Positions 26,154 to 34,522 of a stretch of 64,000 nucleotides of DNA are shown here, one piece after another. Source of the DNA: Streptomyces sp. 7-21 (lineage in GTDB: Bacteria > Actinomycetota > Actinomycetes > Streptomycetales > Streptomycetaceae); assembly GCF_016741785.1 (NCBI RefSeq), contig NZ_JAERRL010000001.1:186001-250000 (forward strand), written 5' to 3'. Position 1 is the stretch's first letter; every line of letters begins with the position of its first letter. The position numbers and the translations under genes are program-made. The notes beneath the pieces were generated by a model. That model had not been told where the DNA came from. It saw nothing but the letters and a program-made list of their open reading frames with translations, and ran no database searches.

Positions 26154-27391
26154 GTGTCCTCCTTCGCGTCCGCCGGTCCGGCGCCGGTCCCGGCGTCGGG
26201 GCCGGGGTAGTGGGCCAGCAGCGGTGACTCGCGCAGCACGAGGGCGATGCCGCCGTAGGCGCCCCCGGCGTCGCCGAGCGCCGCCCGGCGCAGGCTGATC
26301 CGGTCGCGCATCAGCGGCATCAGGTGCGCGTGAAGCGCCCGCCGCACCGGGCCGAACAGCGCCTCGCCCGCCTCGGTGAGCGCCCCGCCGAGGACGATGA
26401 CGCTGGGGCCGACCGCGTTGCAGACGGCGGCGAGCACCGTGCCGACGTAGCCGCCGGCGGCCGCCAGCACCTCGCGGGCGACCGGGTCGCCGGCCGCCAC
26501 GGCCGCCAGGAACGCGGGCATGCCGGGCGCGGTGCCGCCGCGGGACCGGTAGGCGTCGAGGACGGCGCCGACCGACGCGACGGTCTCCAGGCAGCCGGTG
26601 CCGCCGCATTCGCAGCGGCGGCCGCCCGGATCGGCCGTGATGTGGCCCAGTTCGCCGGAGAGCCCGTCCACGCCCCGGTGCAGGCCGCCGTCGGCGACGA
26701 GGCCGCCGCCGACGCCGTCGGACAGCCGCAGGTACAGCACGTCCTGGTGGCCGGTGGCCACGCCCCACGTCGCCTCGGCGAGTGCGGCCAGGCGGGTGTT
26801 GTTGTCCAGCAGCACCGGGGCGCCGAAACGCTTCTCCAGCAACGGCGGCAGCGCGGCGTGCGGGCCGCCGCTCCCGTCACCGCTGTCCTGCTGCCCGGGC
26901 CCGGCGGGCGGCCCCACCGGCCCGACGACGCCCACGCCCACGCCGCCCACGGCGCCGAGCGCGGAGAGCCGCACCGTGCCGTCGCCCAGCGAGACGGCGA
27001 GCCGTTCGGCCAGCTCCACCCGGCGCGGCCACGGCAGGTCCGGCGGGTGTGTCTCGCTCACCGCCCCGATGACCTCGTGCGCGACGTTGACGGCGGCCAC
27101 GTGCACGGCGCGGCGCGCGAAGTCGATGCCGACCGCCTGGCCCGCGGCGGGGTTGAGCGTCAGCCGCTCGACCGGGCGCCCGCGCTTGCGGGGGCCGTCG
27201 CTGCCGGGGGCGGTGACGATGGCGCCGCTGGCGACCAGCGTGCCGACGATGTCGTACAGCGTGGTGCGGGACAGCGTGGTCCGCTGCCCCAGCTCGGCGC
27301 GGCTGAGGGGGCCGTGGCGCCGCAGCAGGCCGAGGACCTTCTGCTCGTGGCTGCGCCGGAGCCGGGAGAGAGGGCCGGGGGAGGTGCGCAT
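26150..27391 (-). CDS. ROK-family transcriptional regulator
   Basis: This 413-residue protein has an N-terminal MarR-like winged helix ([34 protein letters not shown], residues 15-50). It is followed by a ROK domain (residues 80-390) with the ATPase/sugar-kinase fold. The zinc-type cysteine cluster [10 protein letters not shown] and the ELGHIT...GVGVVGPVG motifs are present. ROK repressors of this kind sense sugars and control glycan uptake and degradation. It heads the transporter/sulfatase operon and faces the GH43-like gene across a region with two similar 26-bp sites. I read it as a local repressor of both transcripts. Confidence 0.88.
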   Translation of the reverse strand: MRTSPGPLSRLRRSHEQKVLGLLRRHGPLSRAELGQRTTLSRTTLYDIVGTLVASGAIVTAPGSDGPRKRGRPVERLTLNPAAGQAVGIDFARRAVHVAAVNVAHEVIGAVSETHPPDLPWPRRVELAERLAVSLGDGTVRLSALGAVGGVGVGVVGPVGPPAGPGQQDSGDGSGGPHAALPPLLEKRFGAPVLLDNNTRLAALAEATWGVATGHQDVLYLRLSDGVGGGLVADGGLHRGVDGLSGELGHITADPGGRRCECGGTGCLETVASVGAVLDAYRSRGGTAPGMPAFLAAVAAGDPVAREVLAAAGGYVGTVLAAVCNAVGPSVIVLGGALTEAGEALFGPVRRALHAHLMPLMRDRISLRRAALGDAGGAYGGIALVLRESPLLAHYPGPDAGTGAGPADAKEDT

Positions 27392-27416
27392 GCGGCCGAT
27401 GATGGGGGCGGCCAGA

Positions 27417-27442
27417 TTTTTTCGTCAACAGCCCGGAAAAAA
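27417..27442 (-). promoter_or_regulatory. Putative ROK operator 1
   Basis: Starting 26 bp upstream of the ROK start codon, TTTTTT-CGTCAACA-gcccgg-AAAAAA has the form of an inverted A/T-block repeat. Read on the minus strand it contains GTTGACGAAAA, including a TTGACG -35 box. The same string occurs at the facing promoter (27671-27696). Confidence 0.5.
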
Positions 27443-27670
27443 GTTCATGGCAGGCAACCGGATGTTCGCGAAACGCTGCCAGGCTGGGCGGGGGAGCCGC
27501 ACCGGGAGGGCGGTGCGGGGGCGTTGCTTCCGGGACGCCTCGTTCCCGCGCGCGGTCCGGCGGGTGGCGTTGTCCGATCGTGATGTCGCGGCGGCGGCTG
27601 GTGTGTGCGCGTGACCTGCGCAGATGGCCAGTGCCACGGGTCTGGCGGCGCCGGCGCCGCACCGAAACGG

Positions 27671-27696
27671 ATTTTTCCAGGTGTTGACGAAAATTT
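27671..27696 (+). promoter_or_regulatory. Putative ROK operator 2 overlapping the GH43 promoter
   Basis: This site, read on the plus strand, has TTTTTCC, three bases, then TGTTGACGAAAA, nearly the same as operator 1 on the opposite strand. Its TTGACG (27684-27689) with CATGCT (27708-27713, 18-bp spacer) makes a plausible promoter for the GH43-like gene. Two matching sites at divergent promoters suggest one regulator, the ROK protein. Confidence 0.5.
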
Positions 27697-27760
27697 GCGG
27701 CCGTTCTCATGCTGTGCGGCATGCCATCCGGCCCGACGACCTCGAAGGAGGACGTGACTG

Positions 27761-29080
27761 GTGACCAGACCTGAGAACGGCGGCGGGGCCGCGAGCCGAT
27801 CACCCCTGCACCGCCGGACCCTGCTGGCGGCCGCCGGCTCCCTCGGCGCCGTGGCGGCGCTGCCCGGCGGCCGGTACCCGGCCAACTGGCCCGCCCCTGA
27901 GCCCTACGGCCTCGCCGACACCCGGCCCGACCTGTGGCCGCGCGAGGACAACTCCTTCGTCCTGCCGCTGGAGCTGCGCCCCCGCGACGAGGACCATGGC
28001 CGGGTCTGGATGCGCGACACCTACGTCAACTGCTTCACGGTGGGCGGCCGTCCGCTGTACGTCGCCACTGGCACCACCCGGGTGCCGGGCCTGGACGTGG
28101 CCGCCCCGTGGAACGACGGCATCTTCGTGTGGACCGCGCCGGCGCTGCACGGCCCGTGGCGCCTGGCCGACACCACCGGCATCCGGCCCGGTGCCGAAAA
28201 GGGCAAGGTGTGGTCGCCGGAGTTCGCCGGCGAGAACCGTCCCGGGCGCACGGTCGTCGCGCCGTGGCAGGAGTACTGGTACGACGAGGAGTTCGGCAAG
28301 CGCGGCCAGGTGTGGGCGCCGGAGCTGCACTACTTCCGCGGCACCTGGTACCTCGTGGCCTGCATGGGCGACCACTCCCGGAAGGTCGGCTCGTTCCTGC
28401 TGATCAGCGAGGGCGGCGTCGAGGGCCCGTACCGGCTCGCCGCGGGCAACGCGGACAAGCCGTTCGGCGAAGCCTTCACCGGCGGGCCGGACTTCATCGA
28501 GCCCGGCGCCTACCACCACATCGACGGCAGCATGTACACCGAGGGCGACGACGCCTGGCTGGTGCTCCACAACCACCTGTACGCCCGGTTCCGGGACGAC
28601 ATGGAGGACATCGTCCCGGCGGTGAACCTGCCGGAGTTCCAGCAGACGCGGTACGAGCCCGAGCCGTACCTGGAGGGCGCCTACGTCTTCCGGCACGGCG
28701 GCAAGTACTACCTGCTGCAGGCCGCCTGGAACCGGGCCTCGGCCAACCCGGACGGCAGCACCCGCTACGCCTACGACAACCCCGGCCCGGGCCGCACCCA
28801 GTACCAGTACGACGCGGTCGTCGCCGTCGCCGACTCCTTCGAGGGCCCCTACTCCCCGCGCTGGACGGCGGGCGTCGGCGCGGGCCACAACAACTTCTTC
28901 CGGGACCACCACGGCGGGCTGTGGGCGACGTTCTTCCGCAACCCGGTGGCCGGTTACTGGTCCGATCCGGCCCGCGTGGGCGACGCCGCCGTCCCCGGCG
29001 TCGTCCGCGTCGAGTGGACCGGCCCGCGCGGCAACCGGCTCTACGTCCAGCGCCGCCCCGGACACCGGCCCGCTGCCTGA
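27761..29080 (+). CDS. Exported GH43-like glycoside hydrolase
   Basis: This 439-residue protein begins with a twin-arginine-type signal (SPLHRRTLLAAAGSLGAVAAL). The mature part looks like a five-bladed beta-propeller glycosidase of the GH43/GH117 type. It shows repeated blade strands such as NDGIFVWTAPALHGPW and WAPELHYFRGTWYLVACMGD, then FIEPGAYHHIDGSMYTEGDD, and it ends with a C-terminal strand WTGPRGNRLYVQRR. Start GTG 27761 has AAGGAGG upstream. It is divergent from the ROK/ABC/sulfatase operon and shares putative ROK sites, so a sulfated or marine-type oligosaccharide is a reasonable but unproven substrate. Confidence 0.7.
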   Translation: MTRPENGGGAASRSPLHRRTLLAAAGSLGAVAALPGGRYPANWPAPEPYGLADTRPDLWPREDNSFVLPLELRPRDEDHGRVWMRDTYVNCFTVGGRPLYVATGTTRVPGLDVAAPWNDGIFVWTAPALHGPWRLADTTGIRPGAEKGKVWSPEFAGENRPGRTVVAPWQEYWYDEEFGKRGQVWAPELHYFRGTWYLVACMGDHSRKVGSFLLISEGGVEGPYRLAAGNADKPFGEAFTGGPDFIEPGAYHHIDGSMYTEGDDAWLVLHNHLYARFRDDMEDIVPAVNLPEFQQTRYEPEPYLEGAYVFRHGGKYYLLQAAWNRASANPDGSTRYAYDNPGPGRTQYQYDAVVAVADSFEGPYSPRWTAGVGAGHNNFFRDHHGGLWATFFRNPVAGYWSDPARVGDAAVPGVVRVEWTGPRGNRLYVQRRPGHRPAA

Positions 29081-29095
29081 CGCACCGTCGGCGAC

Positions 29096-29129
29096 GCGCG
29101 CCGGGCCCGCGGCGGCGGGCCCGGCGCGC
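29096..29129. terminator. Bidirectional hairpin terminator
   Basis: Perfect 15-bp arms GCGCGCCGGGCCCGC (29096-29110) and its complement (29115-29129) with a GGCG loop lie between the convergent GH43-like and alginate-lyase genes. Confidence 0.75.
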
Positions 29130-29158
29130 GGTGCCGCCAGGTTCCGGCCAGGCGCTGG

Positions 29159-29944
29159 TCAGCCGGAGTGGCTGACCTCGAGCGCGGATATGTGCACCTC
29201 GCCGTAGTTGTCCTCGTCGCAGGGGCCGGAGTTGCCGCAGTTGGCCTGCGTGTAGGCCCCTGCCTTGAAGTAGTTGCTGTCGTCCTCGTGCGAGATCGTC
29301 GTCTCCAGCTGCCCGTTGTAGTACACGTCGATCTCGCCGTCCTCCGCGACAAACGCGGCGTCGAACGGCGTGCCCAGCTCGTAGTCGTCGGTGACGAGGT
29401 GGTGGTTGGAGTCGTCACCGTCGGTGATGTACAGGCTGTCGCCCTCCAGCCGGAACGTCGTCACGTCGTCGTCCCCGCCGTGCACCTGCGCGCCGACGAC
29501 CTCGGGCTTGTCGTTGGGCAGCGCCATGAACGCCAGGGTCAGCTCCATGGTGTGGGTGCCGTCCGTGGTGGACCAGCTCGCCAGGTCCTCGCCGTCCGCC
29601 GTCATCTCCCGCAGCTCCGAGCGCGGGTAGCTGGAGCCGCCCGTCGTCACCCCGTTGACGGCGGCGCGGAACTCCACCGCGCCGCAGTCCTCGCTGGCCT
29701 CGAACCACGGCGCCACCGCGAAGGTGTCCAGTTCGGGCTGCTCGATCTCGGTGGGGTCCTCCTCCTCGCCGGTGGGCAGGGTGAGCTTCCACCCCGTCAG
29801 GTCCAAAACGTCCGCCGGGTAGGCGCACTGGGCGGGGCCGGCCTGCCCGGGAGCGGGAGCGCCCGCCTGTGCGGGCAGCCCCAGCGCGGCGGTCACCGCG
29901 GCCGCGGCGACGCCCGCCAGAACGAGGGTCCGCATACGTGCCAT
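29159..29944 (-). CDS. Secreted polysaccharide lyase family 7 (alginate lyase)
   Basis: This 261-residue secreted enzyme has a signal peptide ending near QAGA (residue 28). The mature domain is a PL7 jelly-roll with its diagnostic motifs in order: YPRSELREM (catalytic Arg), VGAQVHGG (QIH-type motif, here QVH, with catalytic Gln/His) and YFKAGAYTQ (catalytic Tyr). QVH is often associated with a guluronate or mixed preference, but specificity cannot be settled by eye. Start ATG 29944 or GTG 29947 follows AAGGAG. Confidence 0.9.
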   Translation of the reverse strand: MARMRTLVLAGVAAAAVTAALGLPAQAGAPAPGQAGPAQCAYPADVLDLTGWKLTLPTGEEEDPTEIEQPELDTFAVAPWFEASEDCGAVEFRAAVNGVTTGGSSYPRSELREMTADGEDLASWSTTDGTHTMELTLAFMALPNDKPEVVGAQVHGGDDDVTTFRLEGDSLYITDGDDSNHHLVTDDYELGTPFDAAFVAEDGEIDVYYNGQLETTISHEDDSNYFKAGAYTQANCGNSGPCDEDNYGEVHISALEVSHSG

Positions 29945-30160
29945 CACAAGGGCTCCTTCCTCCGGTTCCCGGGTACCGTAGGCCGCTCGCGCCGAGACCC
30001 CTCTCACCCGTCACAGTGACGGAGCGTCAAATTTTGGCCATGGATCCGGGCGGTGAGGACGTGCGGTGAGAAACTGTGTACTGTCCGCCGTACGCAGCGA
30101 GGTCCGGTCCGGACGTGGTCGAGCGGCCGCGCGTGCCGGGCCAGGGGTGAGGGGAGAACC

Positions 30161-32206
30161 GTGCGTCCCGGAGACAGGTTCGCCGGCCGGTACGTGCTGA
30201 CGGAGGTCATCGGCGCGGGCCGGAACGGCGACGTGTGGCTCGCGCACGACGAGGTGCTCGGGCAGGACGTCGCCCTCAAGCCGGCGCGCGCCGAGGGCGA
30301 CCGCGAAGCGGCGTCACGGCGGCTGCTCGGCGAGCCCCGGGCCCTGGCCAAACTCCGGGACCACCCGAACGTCGTCACCCTGTACGACGTGGTGGCCGCG
30401 CCCTCGCCCGGAGAGCACGAGCCAACGCACTGGTTCGTCATGGAACGCGTCCCCGGCGGCGGGCTGGACCAGCATCCTCCGATGCCGCCGCGCCGCGCCG
30501 CCCGCATCGGCGCCGAGCTGGCCGACGCGCTCGCCGCGCTGCACGAGGAAGGCATCGTGCACTGCGACGTGAAGCCCGCCAACGTCGGCCTGACCCGGCG
30601 CGGCACCGCCAAACTGCTCGACTTCGGTGCCGCCTACCGCGTCGGCGGCACCGAAACCGTCACCGCCAACGGCCCGTTCAGCTTCACCCCGGACTTCGCC
30701 GCCCCCGAACTGGCCCGGGGCAGCATCCCCCGGCCCGCCTCCGACGTCTTCTGCCTGGGCGCCACGCTCTACGCGCTCGTCACCGGCTCGCCCCCGCGCG
30801 GCGAGGACCTGGAGGACCTGGACGACCTCGACGACCTGGACGACGAGACCGGCGAGGCCAGCGAAGACGACGGCGCGGACGAGGAGGACGCCGAGCGCCT
30901 GGCGCACTGGAAGGCCGAGCAGGGCATCGTGGAGATGGACGCCGACGCCGCCGGGCCGCTGTACCCGGTGCTGTCCGCCATGCTGCGGCGCGACCCGCGG
31001 CAGCGCCCCAGCGCCGCCGAGGCCGCCCGGCTCCTCGCGGCCGTCGCGGAACCCGCCCCCGGCACCGCCCCCGGCACCGTCCCCGTCCCGGCCGGCACCG
31101 CCGCGGACACCCCCGCGGACGCGCCCGCAGCCGAGGCCGGCACCGGCGCCGGCGGCGACGTCACCCCGGCACCCGGTGACGCCCAGGACCCGCCGCCCCG
31201 GCGCCCGGCGCGGCGGCGCTGGCTGCTGCTGGCCGCCGCCGTCGCCGCCGCGCTGGCCGCCGGCCTGCTCACCCTCCCCGGCGCCGGCCGCGACGGGCCG
31301 TCCGGCGCCGCCCACGAGCAGGACGACGGCCCGCCCTCGCTGTTCGGCGACCCGCGCACCGCCGACGTGTGCGCGCTGTCCGACGACTCCGTCCTGGAAC
31401 GCTTCGGCCACACGCGGGTGGACGTCGACTACGGCAACTTCAACCGCTGCGACGTGCTGATCCGCCCCGACGACGAGACCCGCATCGACGTGGAGGTCTC
31501 GCTGCGCAACAGCGCGCCGTCCGAGCTGTCGCCTCCGGTGTACACGGTCGGCGGCGTCAGCGTCGTCGAGCTGCCGTCCGACGACGACGAGTGCGAACTG
31601 CTCGTGCTGCCGCCCGAGGACCGCGCCGACGGCATCGTCGTCGGCATCCGCGCCAACGAGGCCGAGGGCACGGTCACCGGCGGCGGCGTCGCGCTGTGCT
31701 CGGTCGCCGACGAGGCCGCCCGTGCCGCCGCCACCACGCTCGCCAGCGGCCCGCTGCCGCGCCGTTCCCCGCCCTACCCCGACTCCTCCCTGGTCTGGCA
31801 GAACGCCTGCGACCTGGTCGACGACGACGCGCCGTCCGCCGTACCCGGCCTGGCGGGGCAGGAACCGGAGACCGGCGTGGCCGGCTGGAGCTGCGAGTGG
31901 ACCGGCGGCGAGCGCGGCCTGGAGGCCGGGGTGCGGTTCCACCGCGACCAGCTGGAGCAGTTCCCCAAGGTCGCGCAGGACCACTTCCGCTCCCACGGCT
32001 ACGACGCCTACGTGGAAGAGGGCGGCGACGGCGACGAGACCTGCACCGTCTACGTCGTCTACCGCGAGTACGACGGCCGCGACGGCAAACCCGCCGCCGA
32101 GGTCGTGCGCGTGCATGTCAGAGGACCCCACGACCCCATGCCGGAGCTGTGCGGCATGGCCAGCGAGCTCGCCGCCTCCGCCGCCAGCGGCCTGCCCGCG
32201 CGGTGA
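30161..32206 (+). CDS. Membrane Ser/Thr protein kinase with acidic insert
   Basis: This 681-residue protein has an N-terminal PknB-like kinase domain (about 10-300): IGAGRNGDVW, VALK with Lys40, HCDVKPAN (His134-Cys-Asp136, so HRD reads HCD) and DFG at 154. Between kinase helices there is an acidic repeat (EDLEDLDDLDDLDDE then EDDGADEEDAE) encoded by a 9-bp repeat. A Pro/Ala/Thr linker, one transmembrane helix (about 352-372, after RRPARRRWLLL) and an extracellular part with paired cysteines follow. GTG 30161 has GGGGAG upstream. An HCD loop lacks the usual arginine that senses activation-loop phosphorylation. The next two genes encode FHA-like proteins, natural readers of phosphothreonine. 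Confidence 0.85.
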   Translation: MRPGDRFAGRYVLTEVIGAGRNGDVWLAHDEVLGQDVALKPARAEGDREAASRRLLGEPRALAKLRDHPNVVTLYDVVAAPSPGEHEPTHWFVMERVPGGGLDQHPPMPPRRAARIGAELADALAALHEEGIVHCDVKPANVGLTRRGTAKLLDFGAAYRVGGTETVTANGPFSFTPDFAAPELARGSIPRPASDVFCLGATLYALVTGSPPRGEDLEDLDDLDDLDDETGEASEDDGADEEDAERLAHWKAEQGIVEMDADAAGPLYPVLSAMLRRDPRQRPSAAEAARLLAAVAEPAPGTAPGTVPVPAGTAADTPADAPAAEAGTGAGGDVTPAPGDAQDPPPRRPARRRWLLLAAAVAAALAAGLLTLPGAGRDGPSGAAHEQDDGPPSLFGDPRTADVCALSDDSVLERFGHTRVDVDYGNFNRCDVLIRPDDETRIDVEVSLRNSAPSELSPPVYTVGGVSVVELPSDDDECELLVLPPEDRADGIVVGIRANEAEGTVTGGGVALCSVADEAARAAATTLASGPLPRRSPPYPDSSLVWQNACDLVDDDAPSAVPGLAGQEPETGVAGWSCEWTGGERGLEAGVRFHRDQLEQFPKVAQDHFRSHGYDAYVEEGGDGDETCTVYVVYREYDGRDGKPAAEVVRVHVRGPHDPMPELCGMASELAASAASGLPAR

Positions 32207-32235
32207 CGGCGCGGCACGGCCGGCGCCGCGGCAAC

Positions 32236-32291
32236 CCCGGCGACCCGGCGACCCGGCGACCCGGCGATGCCGCCCGGGAGGGCTCCCGGGC
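32236..32291 (+). terminator. Four 8-bp tandem repeats and a hairpin after the kinase gene
   Basis: The unit CCCGGCGA is repeated four times (32236-32267). It is followed by a 9-bp perfect stem GCCCGGGAG/CTCCCGGGC (32272-32280 with 32283-32291). The hairpin is a probable terminator; the tandem repeat is a likely slippage product. Confidence 0.5.
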
Positions 32292-32345
32292 ACCGCGCCC
32301 CATACTGAAAGGCTGCGGTCAGCACCAGCCCGAAGGAGAACGGAG

Positions 32346-33140
32346 ATGAGTGCCCGCCGTCCCCCCAGCCTGGCACGCCTCTCACCCGGCGACCGGCCGT
32401 CCTCCCAGCCCGGCACGCTCCACGCCCGCTCCCTGGCGGGCGGCATCCGCGTCGCCCCCGCCCCCGGCCGCACCATCCGGTTCGGCCGCGGCGGCAAACC
32501 CGACACCCACCTCCAGGTCGGCCGCGACGACACCCACGTCAGCCGCCGCCACGGCGAACTCACCTACCGGGGCCGGAACTGGTGGCTGCGCAACACCGGG
32601 CAGCAGCTGCTGCGCCTGCCGCGCGGCCAGCTCATGCACGCCGCCACCGAACCGATCCCGCTGTCCGCCGGGTACACGCCCGTCTTCGTGCGCGGCTCCG
32701 GCTACCGCGAGCACCTGGTCGAGCTGTACGTGACCGACTACGACGACGACGGCCCGGGCGCCAAGGAAACGGCCCTCACCGTCGCCCCGAAGCGGTGGCC
32801 GCTGTCCGACGACGAGCGGCTGGCCCTCATCGTGATCGGCCAGGAGTACCTGCGGTACGACCCCGAGCCGCGGCCGCTGGTGTACCGGCGGGCGGTGGCG
32901 CAGCTGCGGGCGCTCCAGCCCGAGTACGGCTGGACCAAGCGCAAGGTCGAGGACCGCGTCGCCGCCGTGCGCCGGCGGCTGCACGAGGCCGGGACCGTGC
33001 GCGCCAAGCTCGTGCGCGACGAGGACGACGACGCCTGCGACTCGACCCTGATGCACAACCTGCTGCGGGAGCTGGTGGAGTCCACCACGCTCGTGCCGCC
33101 GGACCTCGAAGTGCTGGACCGGGGCCTGGAAGCGGACTGA
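32346..33140 (+). CDS. FHA-domain protein, first tandem paralogue
   Basis: This 264-residue protein has a central FHA-like domain: IRFGRGGKPDTHLQVGRDD, then HVSRRHGELTYRGRNWWL and NTGQQLLRLP, which match the GR...S..H...N core of FHA phosphothreonine-binding domains. The C-terminal part (about 150-264) carries the helical segment LSDDERLALIVIGQEYLR and a helical ALQPEYGWTKRKVEDRVAAVRRRL that may be a small helix-turn-helix. ATG 32346 follows GGAGA. It directly follows the kinase gene and is duplicated in the next gene, so it may be a kinase-responsive effector. Which genes it would act on is unknown. Confidence 0.75.
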   Translation: MSARRPPSLARLSPGDRPSSQPGTLHARSLAGGIRVAPAPGRTIRFGRGGKPDTHLQVGRDDTHVSRRHGELTYRGRNWWLRNTGQQLLRLPRGQLMHAATEPIPLSAGYTPVFVRGSGYREHLVELYVTDYDDDGPGAKETALTVAPKRWPLSDDERLALIVIGQEYLRYDPEPRPLVYRRAVAQLRALQPEYGWTKRKVEDRVAAVRRRLHEAGTVRAKLVRDEDDDACDSTLMHNLLRELVESTTLVPPDLEVLDRGLEAD

Positions 33141-33150
33141 GACAACCCGG

Positions 33151-33179
33151 CCCTCCCCCGGCAGCGGCCCGGGGGAGGG
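33151..33179 (+). terminator. 11-bp hairpin between the FHA paralogues
   Basis: CCCTCCCCCGG (33151-33161) pairs perfectly with CCGGGGGAGGG (33169-33179) around a 7-base loop, directly after the first FHA gene. The two paralogues may therefore be separate transcripts or subject to partial readthrough. Confidence 0.65.
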
Positions 33180-33234
33180 GTCCCGCGCGCCCGCCGGACA
33201 GTGGTGGCTAGCCGCCACGTGAAGGAGTCCGGAG

Positions 33235-33942
33235 ATGAGGCGTCCCCGCAGCCTGGCCCACGGCGTCCCGTGTTCCCGGACCGGCACGCTGCACGCCAGC
33301 TCGGCCACGTGCCGGATCACGGCGGCGCCCGCGCCCGGCCTGGTGGTGCGGTTCGGCCGCGGCGAGCGCCCGGAGACCGACCTGCGCGTCGGCGGTGACG
33401 ACCGCCGGGTCAGCCGCCGCCAGGGCGAACTCACCTTCTACGGCGGCCGCTGGTGGCTGCGGAACACCGGCCAGGGGCCGCTGCGGCTGCCCGGCGGCGA
33501 GCCGCTGTGCCCCCTCGCCCGGCCGCTGCCGCTCGCCGACGGGTACACGCCCGTCTTCGTGCGCGGCTCCGGCTACCGCGAATACCTGGTCGAGCTGTAC
33601 GTCAGCGGCGGGGTGTCCGGTGCCCGGCACGCCCGGCCGCTGTGCCGGCTCAGCGACGACGAACGGCTCCTCCTCGTCGTCCTGGGCCAGCGCTATCTGC
33701 GCTGCGAGCCCCGGCCGCGCCCGCTGCCGCGCCGCGCGGCGCTGCACCAGCTGCGGTTCCTGCGGCCCCGGACCGACTGGGAGTCGCCCGGCATCGACGC
33801 CCGGACCGCGTCCGTCGCTGCCCGCCTGGCCGCTGAGGCGGGCACGCCCGCCTCCCTGCATGACCTGCTGACCGCCCTGGTGACCTCGGCGACCCTGGTG
33901 CCCACCGACCTCGCCCTGCTCGACCGCGAGCTGCCCGGCTGA
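33235..33942 (+). CDS. FHA-domain protein, second tandem paralogue
   Basis: This 235-residue paralogue of the preceding gene has the same layout: VVRFGRGERPETDLRVGGDD, RVSRRQGELTFYGGRWWL, NTGQGPLRLPGGEPL and DGYTPVFVRGSGYRE. The C-terminal helical part is shorter. The conserved FHA histidine is replaced (SRRQG instead of SRRHG), which may alter phosphopeptide binding. ATG 33235 follows GGAG. Tandem duplication with divergence at the binding residue suggests functional specialisation. Confidence 0.72.
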   Translation: MRRPRSLAHGVPCSRTGTLHASSATCRITAAPAPGLVVRFGRGERPETDLRVGGDDRRVSRRQGELTFYGGRWWLRNTGQGPLRLPGGEPLCPLARPLPLADGYTPVFVRGSGYREYLVELYVSGGVSGARHARPLCRLSDDERLLLVVLGQRYLRCEPRPRPLPRRAALHQLRFLRPRTDWESPGIDARTASVAARLAAEAGTPASLHDLLTALVTSATLVPTDLALLDRELPG

Positions 33943-34522
33943 CCGTATGCGCGGGCAAACCAGCGGGACAAGCAGGCAGTTCCGCTTCCCCGGGAGCTCC
34001 CTCCGGGCGCCCGAAAGGGCAGGGGGCAAACGGCGCATGCCGGGCGTCTGAACGCGCCGCAGATACCCGGTCAGGACAAAACCGCCCGCCGCCCGGCCCG
34101 GCTCACCAGCGCGGACGCCGCCACCGCCGGCCCCCAGCGCGGCCGTGCGGCCCGCGTTCCCGCAGCTCAGCGGCCGCGCCCGGCGCCCCGGAGGCCCAGT
34201 CCCCGCGCCGTGCCCGGAAATCGCTCTCGATTCGTTGACCGGCGGTCGCGGCGGCTGACATCTTCACGCCCACAAGCACATGTACGACAGTTCGCCATCG
34301 ATCCGCCGTCGCACATCCACGACCGCAGTCGCTGGCCCGCCCGCGCGACCGCCGCCGACCGTCCCACGGGGGAACGCCGCGGCGCGAGCCGCGCACCCGT
34401 CTTCTGATCGCGCGCCCCGACGCCCGCGCGTACGGCGCTGTACCCCGCCGGCCGTGGCACCGCGATCCGCGGCCCGCCCACCTGAGCAGCCGGGCTCGCA
34501 CCGTTACCGAACGGAGGTCCCG
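33943..34522. other. Upstream region of the polyketide cluster
   Basis: No gene is supported in these 580 bases. TTGACC (34235-34240) and CATCTT (34259-34264), 18 bp apart, form a candidate promoter for the cluster, leaving a leader of roughly 250 bases. I see no riboswitch or clear operator. Confidence 0.3.
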
